Below are positions 42,417 through 52,358 of a stretch of DNA of 64,000 nt, piece after piece. The notes below the pieces were generated by a model. The model saw only the letters and a list, made by a program, of their open reading frames with translations. It did not search any database and was not told the origin of the DNA. A program made the translations under genes and the position numbers. Location of the stretch: NCBI RefSeq assembly GCF_001995215.1, contig NZ_MUXN01000026.1, positions 1-64,000 of the forward strand, written 5' to 3'. This DNA is from Amycolatopsis azurea DSM 43854 (GTDB lineage: Bacteria; Actinomycetota; Actinomycetes; Mycobacteriales; Pseudonocardiaceae). The number at the start of each line of letters is the position of its first letter. The first letter of the stretch is position 1.

Positions 42417-43904
42417 GTGGCTGGCATTGACCCAAATCAACATGTCCTCAAGCAGCTCATCTTTCCAGCGCGCTATGAGGCACTTGTGGAAAGACTCGGA
42501 CCCGAGGTTGTAAGCCTCCTGGTTACACCAGAAGAGAAAACTAAAAACACATTAGAAGACGCAGCATATGCCGTCCTAGCACGTGGTGAAGGCGCGTTAT
42601 TACCACTATATGCAGCGTCAGGAACTGGCAAGACGACACTTGCCAATAATCTTTCATATTTTTTACCAAAAGCCTTTTCTCCAACAGTTGTGCATGAGGG
42701 TCTCGTAACAACTGATGAACTAAGAGAATCGACAAGGCGTGCCATTGGCGCACTACCTGCGAGCGATGACCGCATCGTGCCAATCAACATCGACCACCGA
42801 GAAGGAAATCCACCCTCCGGAGCGGAGATCGCCGAGATGAAGCGGTTTCTAAGAACAACCGGAGTGGGCTCGCGGTCAATTATTCTTTGGCCGGACACCT
42901 CCGCAGAAATATCAAAGCAAACCTCAATGGCCTACGAGGACATTGCCGGATCTGCACCTGTTTCGATACCTATCGAGGTACAGGGACCCGTTCGGCAAAC
43001 CTGGCAAGACGTGGCAGCCAATACGTTGCGCCTAGCAAATGAGATCGAGTCGCTGGAGGGCCTCGGAGTAGACCCCCGCGACTATGATCCAGACGATTTC
43101 AGGTCGATCGGTGACTTCCTTCGCAGGATAGCGGGCGATTTCACCCGAATGAAGTTGGAGTTATTGAGATCAGTTCAAAAGCAGCTTCGCCTAGCAATAG
43201 TTTGGGTTAGCAAAAGTAGTGATGCGGGCGTGCTAGTTCAATTGACGAGCAGCACAAGATTCGGACTACTAGACGCGACAGCGCTACTGGACGCCACAAA
43301 GAATAGCGTAATTGGCAAGTGGTGGACAGCCAGACGAAGTTTATTGACTCAAGTAATCGTCCAGCTAGATGCCCGCCTATTTTGCCTTCCGCCAACAGCA
43401 TCAATTACCGTCCTGCGACGCCACGGCCCAGAAGATGTAGTTTCTGCTCTCAGCGATCTCAATATAAGGCCAACCGGAGATCAGACGGTCCACAGGAACC
43501 TGACCAGGACGGACTTTGGCAGGTTTCTCACCGGAAACTCCAGAGCCACCTATGAAACCAGAGGAACTCCTAGCAACACTTCGGTCGCAGCATTCGAACT
43601 GCTTTCAGAAGTAGGTTTCACCACAGGAAGAGACAAGGTCTACAACGCGGCCATGGCAGACGCCCTAACGTCATTCTATGCAATTCAAAAGGGACCGCTA
43701 CCGACTGTCAATTCCGAGCAGAAGCTTTCTTTCTGTCCCTTAATACCAGATAACTCGGTAGAATACGAGAATGAAGTCATATGCATTGAGTACACTTGGC
43801 GGACAGGGGACTTTCTTACACCCTCAAACAGATCAGCAATAGCCCAGTACTGCCTAACCAAGCTGCAAAATTACAGTCGAGAGCTTGGCTGGACCAACGA
43901 ATAG
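42417..43904 (+). CDS. AT-rich orphan P-loop ATPase of unknown function
   Basis: A 495-residue protein with Walker A AASGTGKTTL at residues 66-75. A possible Walker B is SIILWPD near residue 155. I recognise no other domain; the C-terminal block (EVICIEYTW near residue 460) is conserved-looking but unassigned. Base composition is near half GC against about 70 percent around it, and codon use is foreign, with TTA leucine codons at residues 46, 61, 62 and others later; these may tie its translation to the rare leucyl tRNA BldA. GTG 42417 is the only suitable start. A defence role is a guess based on context. Confidence 0.75.
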   Translation: MAGIDPNQHVLKQLIFPARYEALVERLGPEVVSLLVTPEEKTKNTLEDAAYAVLARGEGALLPLYAASGTGKTTLANNLSYFLPKAFSPTVVHEGLVTTDELRESTRRAIGALPASDDRIVPINIDHREGNPPSGAEIAEMKRFLRTTGVGSRSIILWPDTSAEISKQTSMAYEDIAGSAPVSIPIEVQGPVRQTWQDVAANTLRLANEIESLEGLGVDPRDYDPDDFRSIGDFLRRIAGDFTRMKLELLRSVQKQLRLAIVWVSKSSDAGVLVQLTSSTRFGLLDATALLDATKNSVIGKWWTARRSLLTQVIVQLDARLFCLPPTASITVLRRHGPEDVVSALSDLNIRPTGDQTVHRNLTRTDFGRFLTGNSRATYETRGTPSNTSVAAFELLSEVGFTTGRDKVYNAAMADALTSFYAIQKGPLPTVNSEQKLSFCPLIPDNSVEYENEVICIEYTWRTGDFLTPSNRSAIAQYCLTKLQNYSRELGWTNE

Positions 43905-43926
43905 GGGCGATTCATACAGAAACTCT

Positions 43927-44397
43927 CTACGTAAAATAGACCGGCAAGCTATCACTAAGAGCATGTTCTATGCGCAACATTATGGAAGGGTGAATAGTAA
44001 GTGATTTAAGATTTTCGATAGGCACCCAAAGCGCCTCCTTGCTTTCGGCGCTCGTCCGCAAATCTCCTTGAAGCCATGAAGCACGGAAGCAAATGGAGAA
44101 CTCCTGCCGCACCTCGCCATCGTCATAGGCGATGACGTGGTTGGGGTTCGAGTAGAGCCCGATCACCCCAGTCACCTCGCACTCAATCCCGGTCTCTTCG
44201 CGTACCTCCCGCACGGCGGCCTGCGACAGCGTCTCGCCGAGTTCGAGCTGTCCACCAGGGATCGAGTAGAGGTCGTTGTCGGTCCGCCGGATCATGAGAA
44301 TCCGGCCTTCGTCGTCCTGGATGAACGCGGACACCGCGACCGCGATGCTGTTCGCCTTGGGGGCGTTCGGGTCGTTGTAGTAGTCGACGCGTGCCAT
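43927..44397 (-). CDS. NUDIX hydrolase
   Basis: A 156-residue NUDIX enzyme with the full box GGQLELGETLSQAAVREVRE followed by ETGI, matching GX5EX7REUXEEXGU. It would hydrolyse a nucleoside diphosphate linked to another group; the target is unknown. ATG 44397 has an AGGAGG site. It lies 10 bases after the regulator gene on the same strand, so they form an operon. The 5' two-thirds is GC-rich and the last 50 or so codons (43927 to about 44090) are AT-rich like the adjacent ATPase gene, suggesting a recombination joint within the gene. Confidence 0.88.
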   Translation of the reverse strand: MARVDYYNDPNAPKANSIAVAVSAFIQDDEGRILMIRRTDNDLYSIPGGQLELGETLSQAAVREVREETGIECEVTGVIGLYSNPNHVIAYDDGEVRQEFSICFRASWLQGDLRTSAESKEALWVPIENLKSLTIHPSIMLRIEHALSDSLPVYFT

Positions 44398-44407
44398 GGG
44401 TGGCCTC

Positions 44408-45151
44408 CTAGAAGGTGGCGGGCTTGGCGAGGTTCCAGACGGCTTCGAAGCTCTCCGAGTAGGTCTCGAAGAGGTCCCCGGCGGATAGCCGGCGGAGGTG
44501 CAGGGACGGGGCGTGGGCTCCCTGGAAGCCGTAGACGTGCGTGTTGATGATCATTTCGTCGTCGAAGCGGAAGATCGAGTTGTAGAGCGTGGTGTTGTGG
44601 AAGCGCATTTCCACCCCGTCTACCCCGATCAGCGGCCGGTAGAACGCCAGCGCGTTGCGGATACGCGCCGCAAGCGTCCCGTCGCCTAGCTGCTCCTCGT
44701 CCCCGCGCAGAGCGACGCTCTCCCCTTCGGGATCTCCGAAAATCAGCCGAATCTTGGCCCCGGCCTGGGCTTTTGCCGTCAGGTCCTTGATGAACCGCGG
44801 GCGCTCCACCAGGAACAGCGCAGCGTGGACCAGCACCTCGACGGTGTCCGACGCCTCCTTGATCAGCCGGTCCCACAGTTCGACGGGGATGGCGTTGCGG
44901 TGCGGGAACACGCGCACGACCTCGGCGGCGGCCGTCTCGGCCTTGCGCTCCGGGGCCACTGAGTCCGGCCACAGGTAGGTCTCGGACTCGCGCGCCATCG
45001 CGGCGATCTTGTGCCGGTGCTTAGGGTACGGCGTCCGCCCTTTGGTGATCCACCGTTCCACGGTCTTCTGATCGACCCCGGTGGCGTCGGCGACCTGCTT
45101 CGGCGTGAGGCCGTTGCGCAGCAGGGCGTCCCGCAGGCGTTCGTTCGGCAT
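44408..45151 (-). CDS. HTH regulator with PLD-like/DUF5919 C-terminal domain
   Basis: A 247-residue protein with an N-terminal helix-turn-helix (residues 3-35, LRDALLRNGLTPKQVADATG, then VDQKTVERWITKGRTPYP) and a C-terminal domain of about 170 residues similar to phospholipase-D-fold parts (KIRLIFGDPEGESV, MRFHNTTLYNSIFRFDDEMIIN). Such regulators recur in actinomycete integrative elements next to NUDIX genes. The HKD catalytic motif of true phospholipases is absent. It is divergent from the 83-residue gene, with inverted repeats in between. Confidence 0.82.
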   Translation of the reverse strand: MPNERLRDALLRNGLTPKQVADATGVDQKTVERWITKGRTPYPKHRHKIAAMARESETYLWPDSVAPERKAETAAAEVVRVFPHRNAIPVELWDRLIKEASDTVEVLVHAALFLVERPRFIKDLTAKAQAGAKIRLIFGDPEGESVALRGDEEQLGDGTLAARIRNALAFYRPLIGVDGVEMRFHNTTLYNSIFRFDDEMIINTHVYGFQGAHAPSLHLRRLSAGDLFETYSESFEAVWNLAKPATF

Positions 45152-45168
45152 CCGCCCTCCAGGGACTA

Positions 45169-45213
45169 GCAGGACGTCTTCGACCGTACCAAGGACGTCC
45201 CTAGATGTCCTGC
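45169..45213. promoter_or_regulatory. Candidate operator of the island regulator
   Basis: Three related half-sites lie between the divergent regulator and small-protein genes: GCAGGACGTCT (45169-45179), AAGGACGTCCCTAG (45191-45204) and AGATGTCCTGC (45203-45213). The outer two are inverted with 10 of 11 bases complementary. Autoregulation by the HTH protein is likely. Confidence 0.5.
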
Positions 45214-45270
45214 CGTGCGGTGATCACGTCCCCGCTGTCTGGCGGAGAGTGAAGCAACGGGAGGTGATCT

Positions 45271-45522
45271 ATGGAGAACGAACCGCAAACCCTCCGCGAC
45301 GCACACTCCGTCGCAACAGCGCGGCGTCCTCGGCCGGGAGCGGAAGTATCAGAGTGGCTGAGGTTTCACCAAGCCAACGCACGCATGTACCGCGAAGTGT
45401 CCGAGGTGGACCGATGGCACCACCACGAACTCAAGTATTGGGTGGGCTTCGAGGAACGCAAGGCTGAGGAACTGGCTGCGCGGATGCGATCCGTGCCGGC
45501 TGGGGTCGTGAGTGGTAAGTGA
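45271..45522 (+). CDS. Small island protein ending inside the right repeat
   Basis: An 83-residue hydrophilic protein with a very good ribosome site (GGGAGGTGAT) before ATG 45271. It contains WLRFHQANARMYREVSEVDR and a charged helix. Its last codons (VVSGK and stop) are encoded by the left arm of the hairpin in the right direct repeat, so the C-terminus depends on the integration joint. Short proteins of this kind are common in Amycolatopsis elements; the function is unknown. Confidence 0.65.
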   Translation: MENEPQTLRDAHSVATARRPRPGAEVSEWLRFHQANARMYREVSEVDRWHHHELKYWVGFEERKAEELAARMRSVPAGVVSGK

Positions 45523-45566
45523 CGTTCTAACGACACTTACCACTCACGACCAACCGCACCGACCAC

Positions 45567-45579
<13 letters not shown>
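45503..45579. repeat. Right attachment-like direct repeat (attR candidate)
   Basis: Second copy of the 77-base repeat, differing from 41763-41839 at one base (45533, in the right arm of the hairpin). Here it runs on into the intact lpdA gene, whose last codons and TAG stop it supplies. Confidence 0.85.
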
Positions 45580-46952
<1,373 letters not shown>

Positions 46953-46999
46953 ACCCCGAAACCTACCCCTCGCCGGGACCGTCCGAAGGGTGAGACTGC

Positions 47000-47770
47000 C
47001 TACTCGGGGCGGCAGCCGCGGATCTCGATCAGCAGGTCGGTCACCGCGGTCATGATCCGCTTCGTGGCTTCCTCCAGCACCTCGCGCGACGGCGAGGAAG
47101 TCACGAGGTCCGAGAGATCCACCGGCGGCCCCGCGACCAGGTTCACCGTCTTGCGCGGGAACGCGCGCGGCAGCACGGCGTCCGACGGCAGCAGGTGGTG
47201 CGTGCCCCAGTTCGCCAGCGGGATCACCGGGACGCCGGTCTCCAGCGCGATCCGCGCGATCCCGGTCTTGCCGCGCATGGGCCACCCGTCCGGGTGATCG
47301 CTGAAGGTCGCTTCCGGGAAGATGACGACGCATTCACCCTCACGGACGGCGCTGACGGCGTCGCGGTACGCGTCCGACGCGGTGGCCGCTCCCCGGTACA
47401 CCGGGATGTGCTTGCCCGAGCGCATCACCGAGCCGACGACCGGCGCGGTCCAGAGACTCGCCTTCGCCAGGTAGCGCGGCACGCGCCCGTGCGCGAGGCA
47501 GTACGCCGTCACCGTCGTCGGATCGGCGAACGAGAGATGGTTCGACGCGACCAGGAAGCCGCCCGTCGACGGCAGGTGCTCGCCGCCGCGCACCCGGAAC
47601 CGGGTGAACAGCACCAGGAACGGCCACACGACGTTGATCGCGAGGCTGAACCAGGCGCCCCGGCCGGCGCGGGCGAAGCGCCGGCCGAAGGCGATCATCT
47701 GGCGGAACGTCAGCAAGTCACCCGAAGCGGGGCTCAGCGCGGTCCAGCGTTCACGGGGTCTCAGCACCAT
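47000..47770 (-). CDS. 1-acylglycerol-3-phosphate acyltransferase (PlsC family)
   Basis: A 256-residue membrane-associated acyltransferase with one hydrophobic segment (residues 38-56). The catalytic motif NHLSFAD (NHx4D) is near residue 78, and FPEATFSD corresponds to motif III (E-G/A-T). A third motif VPVIPLANWG follows. It adds an acyl chain to lysophosphatidic acid or a related acceptor. It is on the same strand as lpdA, 47 bases upstream of it. Confidence 0.88.
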   Translation of the reverse strand: MVLRPRERWTALSPASGDLLTFRQMIAFGRRFARAGRGAWFSLAINVVWPFLVLFTRFRVRGGEHLPSTGGFLVASNHLSFADPTTVTAYCLAHGRVPRYLAKASLWTAPVVGSVMRSGKHIPVYRGAATASDAYRDAVSAVREGECVVIFPEATFSDHPDGWPMRGKTGIARIALETGVPVIPLANWGTHHLLPSDAVLPRAFPRKTVNLVAGPPVDLSDLVTSSPSREVLEEATKRIMTAVTDLLIEIRGCRPE

Positions 47771-47833
47771 GAGCGTAATTCGTAGCCGAACCCGCCCCGG
47801 TTCGGCTGGATCCCCGCGCGAACGCGGCGCGGA

Positions 47834-49252
47834 TCACACGCGTTCGAGGACCACCACGGGGATCTCGCGGTCGGTCTTCTTCGCGTACTCGTTGTAGTCC
47901 GGCCAGACCGCGGCGAGCTTCTCCCACAGCTTCGCGCGGTCCGCGCCCTCGAGGGTCCGGGCCCGCGCGGTGAACTTGTCCGCCTTGACCTGGGCCTTGA
48001 CCTCGGGGTTGGCCTGGAGGTTCTTGTACCAGCCCGGGTCCTCCGGCGCCCCGCCCTTCGAGGCCACGATCACCGGGTTGTCCTCGTCGTCGAACTGGTA
48101 GATCAGCGCGAACTTGCGGTCCTCGCCGGTCTTGCGGCCCTTGGTGGTGAGGATCAGGCAAGGCGCGCCCTTCTCCCAGTCGTGGCCCACCTCGCCGTCG
48201 GTCTCTTCGTAGCGACGGACGTGCTCGTCACCGAAAAGCATGTCTGCGTTCCTCTCGTCCCTGAATACTGCGGCGCCCTGCCAGTCTGACGCGAATCGGT
48301 CGGTCGCGCTGATCAACTCGTGCAGGATGCCCGGCTCGTCGAACGCGTGACCGGCGTCGCCGACCATCACCAGTTCCGCGGTCGGCAGCACCTGGCTGAG
48401 TTCCCACGCGGTGATGGCCGGGGTGACCACGTCGTAGCGTCCTTGGACCAGAACACACGGGACGTCCCGGAGCTTCCCGGAGTCACGGAGCAGCTGGTCC
48501 TCGGCCAGCCAGCCGCCGTGCCGGAAGTAGTGGTTCTCGATCCTCGCGATCGCGAGGGCGAATTCGGGGTCGCTGAACGCGTCGATCACTTCGTCCCGCG
48601 GGCGCAGTTTGACCGTTTCCCCCTCCCAGCGGCTCCACGCGATCGCGGCGGGTCCGTGCACGGCGGGATCGGGATGGCTGAGCAGTTCGTGATAGACCTC
48701 GATCAGGTTGTCCTGACGCCGCGAAAACGGCACCGGCGCCAGAAACCGCGACCACGCCTCGGGGAACAGGAACGCCGCTCCCCCGCCGTAGAGCCATTGC
48801 AGTTCCTTGACCCGCAACGTGGCCACCCCGCGCAGCACGAGTTCCGTGACGCGCCCGGGATGCGTTTCCGCGTAGGTCAGCCCCAGCACACTCCCCCACG
48901 AGCCGCCGAAGACCATCCAGTGTTCGATGTCCAGATGCTCGCGCAACCGCTCGATGTCGGCGACGAGGTGCCACGTCGTGTTGACCGAAAGATCCGCCTC
49001 CGGGGTGGCGCAGTTCGGCGTGCTGCGTCCGCAGCCGCGCTGGTCGAAAAGAACGATCCGGTACCGCTCCGGATCGAACAGTCTCCGATGTCTCGGGCTC
49101 GAACCACCTCCGGGGCCACCGTGCAGGAAGATCACCGGTTTGCCCTCGGGATCGCCGCATTCCTCCCAATAGATCTCATTGCCGTCACCGACGGGCAACA
49201 TCCCTTGGACGTAAGGTTCGATTTCCGGGTAAAGGCCGAGCATGTCCGCCAC
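47834..49252 (-). CDS. Proline iminopeptidase fused to a deazaflavin-dependent nitroreductase-type domain
   Basis: A 472-residue open frame with two domains. Residues 1-337 are a prolyl aminopeptidase: VIFLHGGPGGG, WMVFGGSWGSVLGL (nucleophile Ser about 116) and a C-terminal GDAGHAFDEPG. Residues 338-472 (from MLFGDEHVRRYEE) are a Ddn-type F420-binding beta-barrel domain (PCLILTTKGRKTGEDRKFAL, WYKNLQANPEV). The second part has its own ATG at 48241 and a GAGAGGA site, so it may also be made alone; no stop separates them. Start GTG 49252 or ATG 49243. Confidence 0.85.
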   Translation of the reverse strand: MADMLGLYPEIEPYVQGMLPVGDGNEIYWEECGDPEGKPVIFLHGGPGGGSSPRHRRLFDPERYRIVLFDQRGCGRSTPNCATPEADLSVNTTWHLVADIERLREHLDIEHWMVFGGSWGSVLGLTYAETHPGRVTELVLRGVATLRVKELQWLYGGGAAFLFPEAWSRFLAPVPFSRRQDNLIEVYHELLSHPDPAVHGPAAIAWSRWEGETVKLRPRDEVIDAFSDPEFALAIARIENHYFRHGGWLAEDQLLRDSGKLRDVPCVLVQGRYDVVTPAITAWELSQVLPTAELVMVGDAGHAFDEPGILHELISATDRFASDWQGAAVFRDERNADMLFGDEHVRRYEETDGEVGHDWEKGAPCLILTTKGRKTGEDRKFALIYQFDDEDNPVIVASKGGAPEDPGWYKNLQANPEVKAQVKADKFTARARTLEGADRAKLWEKLAAVWPDYNEYAKKTDREIPVVVLERV

Positions 49253-49281
49253 TATGCCCCAAACGCCAGCTTGGAGGATCG

Positions 49282-50322
49282 ATGAAGGCCCGCCCCCACG
49301 TGACGCTGGAAGATGTGGCGCGCACCGCGGACGTGTCGCTCGCGACCGCGTCCCGCGTACTCAACGGCACCGCCACCGTCCGGGGAGATCTCCGCGAACG
49401 AGTGATCGCCGCGGCGGCCGACCTGTCCTATACCCCCAATGCTCACGCTCAGGCGTTGGCCGGTGGCTCACAGGCATGCGTCGGAGTGATCTGTCACGAC
49501 GTCGGCGACCCGTATTTCGCCGCGATCGCCGGCGGCGTGATGCGCGTGGCGAGTGAAAACGATCTTCTGGTGATGCTCGCGAGCACTTTCCGCGATCCGG
49601 CGAAGGAGGTCGCGTACGTCTCGACGCTGCGCGCCCAGCGCGCGTCGGCCATTCTGCTGATCGGTTCCGCGTTCGAAGACAAATCGTGGGAAAAGGCGAT
49701 GGCCGCCGAACTCGAGCCGTACCGGCGCGGCGGCGGGCACGTCGCCGCGGTCAGCAGGCATCGCGGGCTCAAAGTGGACACCGTCCAGCCCGACAACCGG
49801 GGCGGCGGCGCCGAGCTGGCGAAGGCGCTGCTGGGCCTCGGGCACAAGAGGTTCGCCGTCCTCGCCGGGCCGAAGAGTCTCACCACCGTCGTCGACCGTC
49901 TCGACGGTTTCGCCGCGGAACTGCTGGAGCACCGCGTCGGACTGGCCGAGGACGACGTCGTCGAGGCGGCGTTCACCCGCGACGGCGGCTACGAGGCGAT
50001 GGAGAAAGTCCTCGCCCGGCCGCGCAAGGACTGGCCCACGTGCGTGTTCGCGGTGACCGACGTGATGGCGATCGGCGCGATGGCGGCACTGCGCGACGCG
50101 GGTGTCTCGATCCCCGGCGAGATGTCGATCGCCGGTTTCGACGACATCCCGGTAGTGCGCGATCTCACGCCGTCGCTGAGCACGGTCGCGCTCCCGCTGG
50201 AGAAGCTGGGCGAACGGGCCATGGACCTGGCACTCAAGGCCTCCCCCGGAACCCGGCCGCGCGTGGTGCGCATGTCCGGCGAGGTGGTCCTGCGCTCCAG
50301 CACCGCTTCCCCCGCCCGCTGA
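49282..50322 (+). CDS. LacI-family transcriptional regulator
   Basis: A 346-residue repressor. HTH at residues 7-30 (VTLEDVARTADVSLATASRVLNG), then a periplasmic-binding-like effector domain (VGVICHDVGDPYFAAIAGGV to MSIAGFDDIPVVRDLTPSLSTV). ATG 49282 follows GGAGGA. It precedes a DUF993-isomerase operon on the same strand, whose promoter holds a perfect palindrome that fits a LacI operator. It probably senses a sugar or cyclitol. Confidence 0.93.
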   Translation: MKARPHVTLEDVARTADVSLATASRVLNGTATVRGDLRERVIAAAADLSYTPNAHAQALAGGSQACVGVICHDVGDPYFAAIAGGVMRVASENDLLVMLASTFRDPAKEVAYVSTLRAQRASAILLIGSAFEDKSWEKAMAAELEPYRRGGGHVAAVSRHRGLKVDTVQPDNRGGGAELAKALLGLGHKRFAVLAGPKSLTTVVDRLDGFAAELLEHRVGLAEDDVVEAAFTRDGGYEAMEKVLARPRKDWPTCVFAVTDVMAIGAMAALRDAGVSIPGEMSIAGFDDIPVVRDLTPSLSTVALPLEKLGERAMDLALKASPGTRPRVVRMSGEVVLRSSTASPAR

Positions 50323-50361
50323 AACCCTTGTGCGGCGCCTGCGGCGTGACTTAACGTGGTC

Positions 50362-50379
50362 TGAGAAAGCGCTTTCTCA
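50362..50379. promoter_or_regulatory. LacI-type operator
   Basis: TGAGAAAGCGCTTTCTCA is a perfect 18-bp palindrome with the central CG of LacI/GalR operators. It lies 21 bases before the DUF993 start and downstream of the LacI gene, so it should let the repressor control the catabolic pair. Confidence 0.85.
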
Positions 50380-50400
50380 CACCCGCGCCACGGAGACCCG

Positions 50401-51552
50401 ATGACCTTGATCGCCCTGCCCACCGCCGACGGCGGACTGGTGGAGTGGACGCCGCGAGGGGCGGAAACGCCCGCGAAACCGGCGTCGCCGCCGACCTCCC
50501 GGATCGCCTACGCGGCCGCGCACGTGGTCGCCGACCCGTTCGCCGCCGCAGACCCCGAAGAGGGCGCGGTCCTGGACTGGGACACGACGCTCGCCTTCCG
50601 CGAACACCTGTGGTCCTGCGGGCTCGGCGTGGCCGAGGCGATGGACACCGCGCAGCGCGGCATGGGCCTGGACTGGGGCACCACCCAGGACCTCATCCGG
50701 CGCACCGGCGCGCTCGCCGCCGGACGGCCGTGGGTGGCGGGCGTCGGCACCGACCAGCTCCCCGGCGGAAGTGCGACGCCTGAGTCCATTGTGGACGCCT
50801 GGCGTGAACAGCTGGACCTGGTCGGCGAGGCCGGGGCCGTCCCGGTCGTGATGGCCAGCCGGGCGCTGGCCGCGTCGGCGTCCGGACCCGCGGATTACCA
50901 TGCCGCGTACGGGAAACTGCTGTCCGGAGCGGACCGTCCGGTCCTGCTGCACTGGCTGGGCGAGCAGTTCGACCCGGCCCTGGCGGGATACTGGGGCCAC
51001 GCCGACGTCCGTGAAGCCGCCAAGGAACTCGGCAGGCTCTGCGCCGAACACGCCGGCGTGATCGCGGGCGTCAAGGTCTCCGTGCTCGACGCGTCGATCG
51101 AGACCGAATTCCGCCGCGCGCTGCCCGAAGGCGTCAAGTGCTACACCGGCGACGACTTCAACTACCCGGAACTGATCGCCGGGGACGAACAGGGCCACAG
51201 CGAGGCACTTCTGGGCATCTTCGACGCCGTCGCGCAGGTCGCGGGCGCCGCACTCGCCCGGCTCGACGAAGGCGACAAGGCGGGCTTCCACGATCTGCTG
51301 GACCCGACGGTGGCCCTGAGCAGGGCGATCTTCCGCGCGCCCACCAGGAACTACAAGACCGGCGTCGTGTTCCTCGCCTATCTCAACGGGCACCAGAACC
51401 ACTTCCGGATGGTCGCGGGTCGCGAGTCGGCCCGGTCCATCACGCATCTGGCCGAACTGCTCCGGCTGGCGGACGCCGCCGGGGCACTCGCCGACCCGGA
51501 CCTCGCCGTCGCGAGGATGCGTCCGCTGCTGGCCGCGGCGGGGGTGGCGTGA
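50401..51552 (+). CDS. DUF993 (dihydrodipicolinate-synthase-like) protein
   Basis: A 383-residue TIM-barrel protein of the DUF993 family. Visible segments are AHVVADPFA, VLLHWLGEQFDP, GVKVSVLDASIETEF and FNYPELIAGDEQGHSEALLGIFD. Members sit in sugar or cyclitol catabolic operons with LacI, Gfo/Idh dehydrogenases and AP-endonuclease-type isomerases, as here apart from the missing dehydrogenase. An aldolase-type reaction is likely; the exact substrate is unknown. Confidence 0.85.
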   Translation: MTLIALPTADGGLVEWTPRGAETPAKPASPPTSRIAYAAAHVVADPFAAADPEEGAVLDWDTTLAFREHLWSCGLGVAEAMDTAQRGMGLDWGTTQDLIRRTGALAAGRPWVAGVGTDQLPGGSATPESIVDAWREQLDLVGEAGAVPVVMASRALAASASGPADYHAAYGKLLSGADRPVLLHWLGEQFDPALAGYWGHADVREAAKELGRLCAEHAGVIAGVKVSVLDASIETEFRRALPEGVKCYTGDDFNYPELIAGDEQGHSEALLGIFDAVAQVAGAALARLDEGDKAGFHDLLDPTVALSRAIFRAPTRNYKTGVVFLAYLNGHQNHFRMVAGRESARSITHLAELLRLADAAGALADPDLAVARMRPLLAAAGVA

Positions 51553-52358
51553 TGGACCGGTTGAGCCTGAACCAGATCACCACCAAGGCGTGGTCGCTGC
51601 CGGAGGCCGTGGCGGGCTGCGCCGAGGCCGGGGTCCGCTGGATCGGCCTGTGGCGCGACAAGGTCGCCGAGACCGGCGTCGCGGAGACGGCCCGGCTGCT
51701 CAAGGAGTACGACGTCGGCGTGTCGTCGTTGTGCCGTGGCGGTTTCTTCACCGGGATCACCCCGGAAGGGTCCCCTGTGGACGGTGTCGCGCAGACCCGG
51801 GAGGCCATCGACGAAGCGGCCGCGCTGGGCGCGGACGTCCTCGTCCTGGTCGTCGGCGGGGTGAACGGCGATCTCACGTCGTCGCGGCAGCGGGTCGCGG
51901 ACGCGGTCGGCGAGCTGGCCCCGTACGCCGGTGAACGCGGCGTACGGCTCGGCCTGGAACCCTTGCATCCCATGCAGTGCGCCGAACGGTCGGTGCTGTC
52001 CACAGTGGATCAGGCGCTGGCCGTGGCGCTGGAGCATCCGGCCGAGCAGGTCGGCGTGATCGTCGACGAGTTCCACGTGTGGTGGGATCCGCGGATCGAG
52101 GAGTCGATCGCCGCGTCGGCCGGGCGGATCGCCGGTTTCCATGTGTGCGACCAGAAGGTGCCGCTGACCGACACGCTGCTGGGCCGGGCGCTGCCCGGTG
52201 ACGGCCCGATCGACCACCGGCGGCTGAAGGCGTGTGTCGAGGCCGCCGGGTACACCGGGCCGATCGAGGTCGAGGTGTTCGACGCCGACCTCTGGCGCCG
52301 TCCCGGCGGCGAGGTCCTCGCGGAGACCATCGTGGCGTACCGGGATCACGTCGCCTGA
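51552..52358 (+). CDS. Sugar phosphate isomerase/epimerase (AP endonuclease family 2 fold)
   Basis: A 268-residue TIM barrel of the xylose-isomerase-like group. Metal-site segments are LGLEPLHPMQ (Glu), VGVIVDEFHVWWDP (Asp, His), AGFHVCDQ and GPIEVEVFDADLW (Glu). ATG 51552 overlaps the DUF993 stop by one base, so translation is coupled. It would isomerise or epimerise a ketose-like intermediate of the same pathway. Confidence 0.88.
   Translation: MDRLSLNQITTKAWSLPEAVAGCAEAGVRWIGLWRDKVAETGVAETARLLKEYDVGVSSLCRGGFFTGITPEGSPVDGVAQTREAIDEAAALGADVLVLVVGGVNGDLTSSRQRVADAVGELAPYAGERGVRLGLEPLHPMQCAERSVLSTVDQALAVALEHPAEQVGVIVDEFHVWWDPRIEESIAASAGRIAGFHVCDQKVPLTDTLLGRALPGDGPIDHRRLKACVEAAGYTGPIEVEVFDADLWRRPGGEVLAETIVAYRDHVA

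Noticed and set aside
41827..42435. Truncated integrase or lpdA relic in the left arm of the island
   Set aside because: The minus-strand frame ends with lpdA's last codons, but the rest has no integrase motif (R..HxxR..Y) and looks random; only the repeat itself is supported.
41228..42513. Several short open frames in the gap between the PH-domain gene and the ATPase
   Set aside because: They cross the palindromes, have no ribosome sites, low-complexity Arg/Pro-rich translations and no family resemblance.
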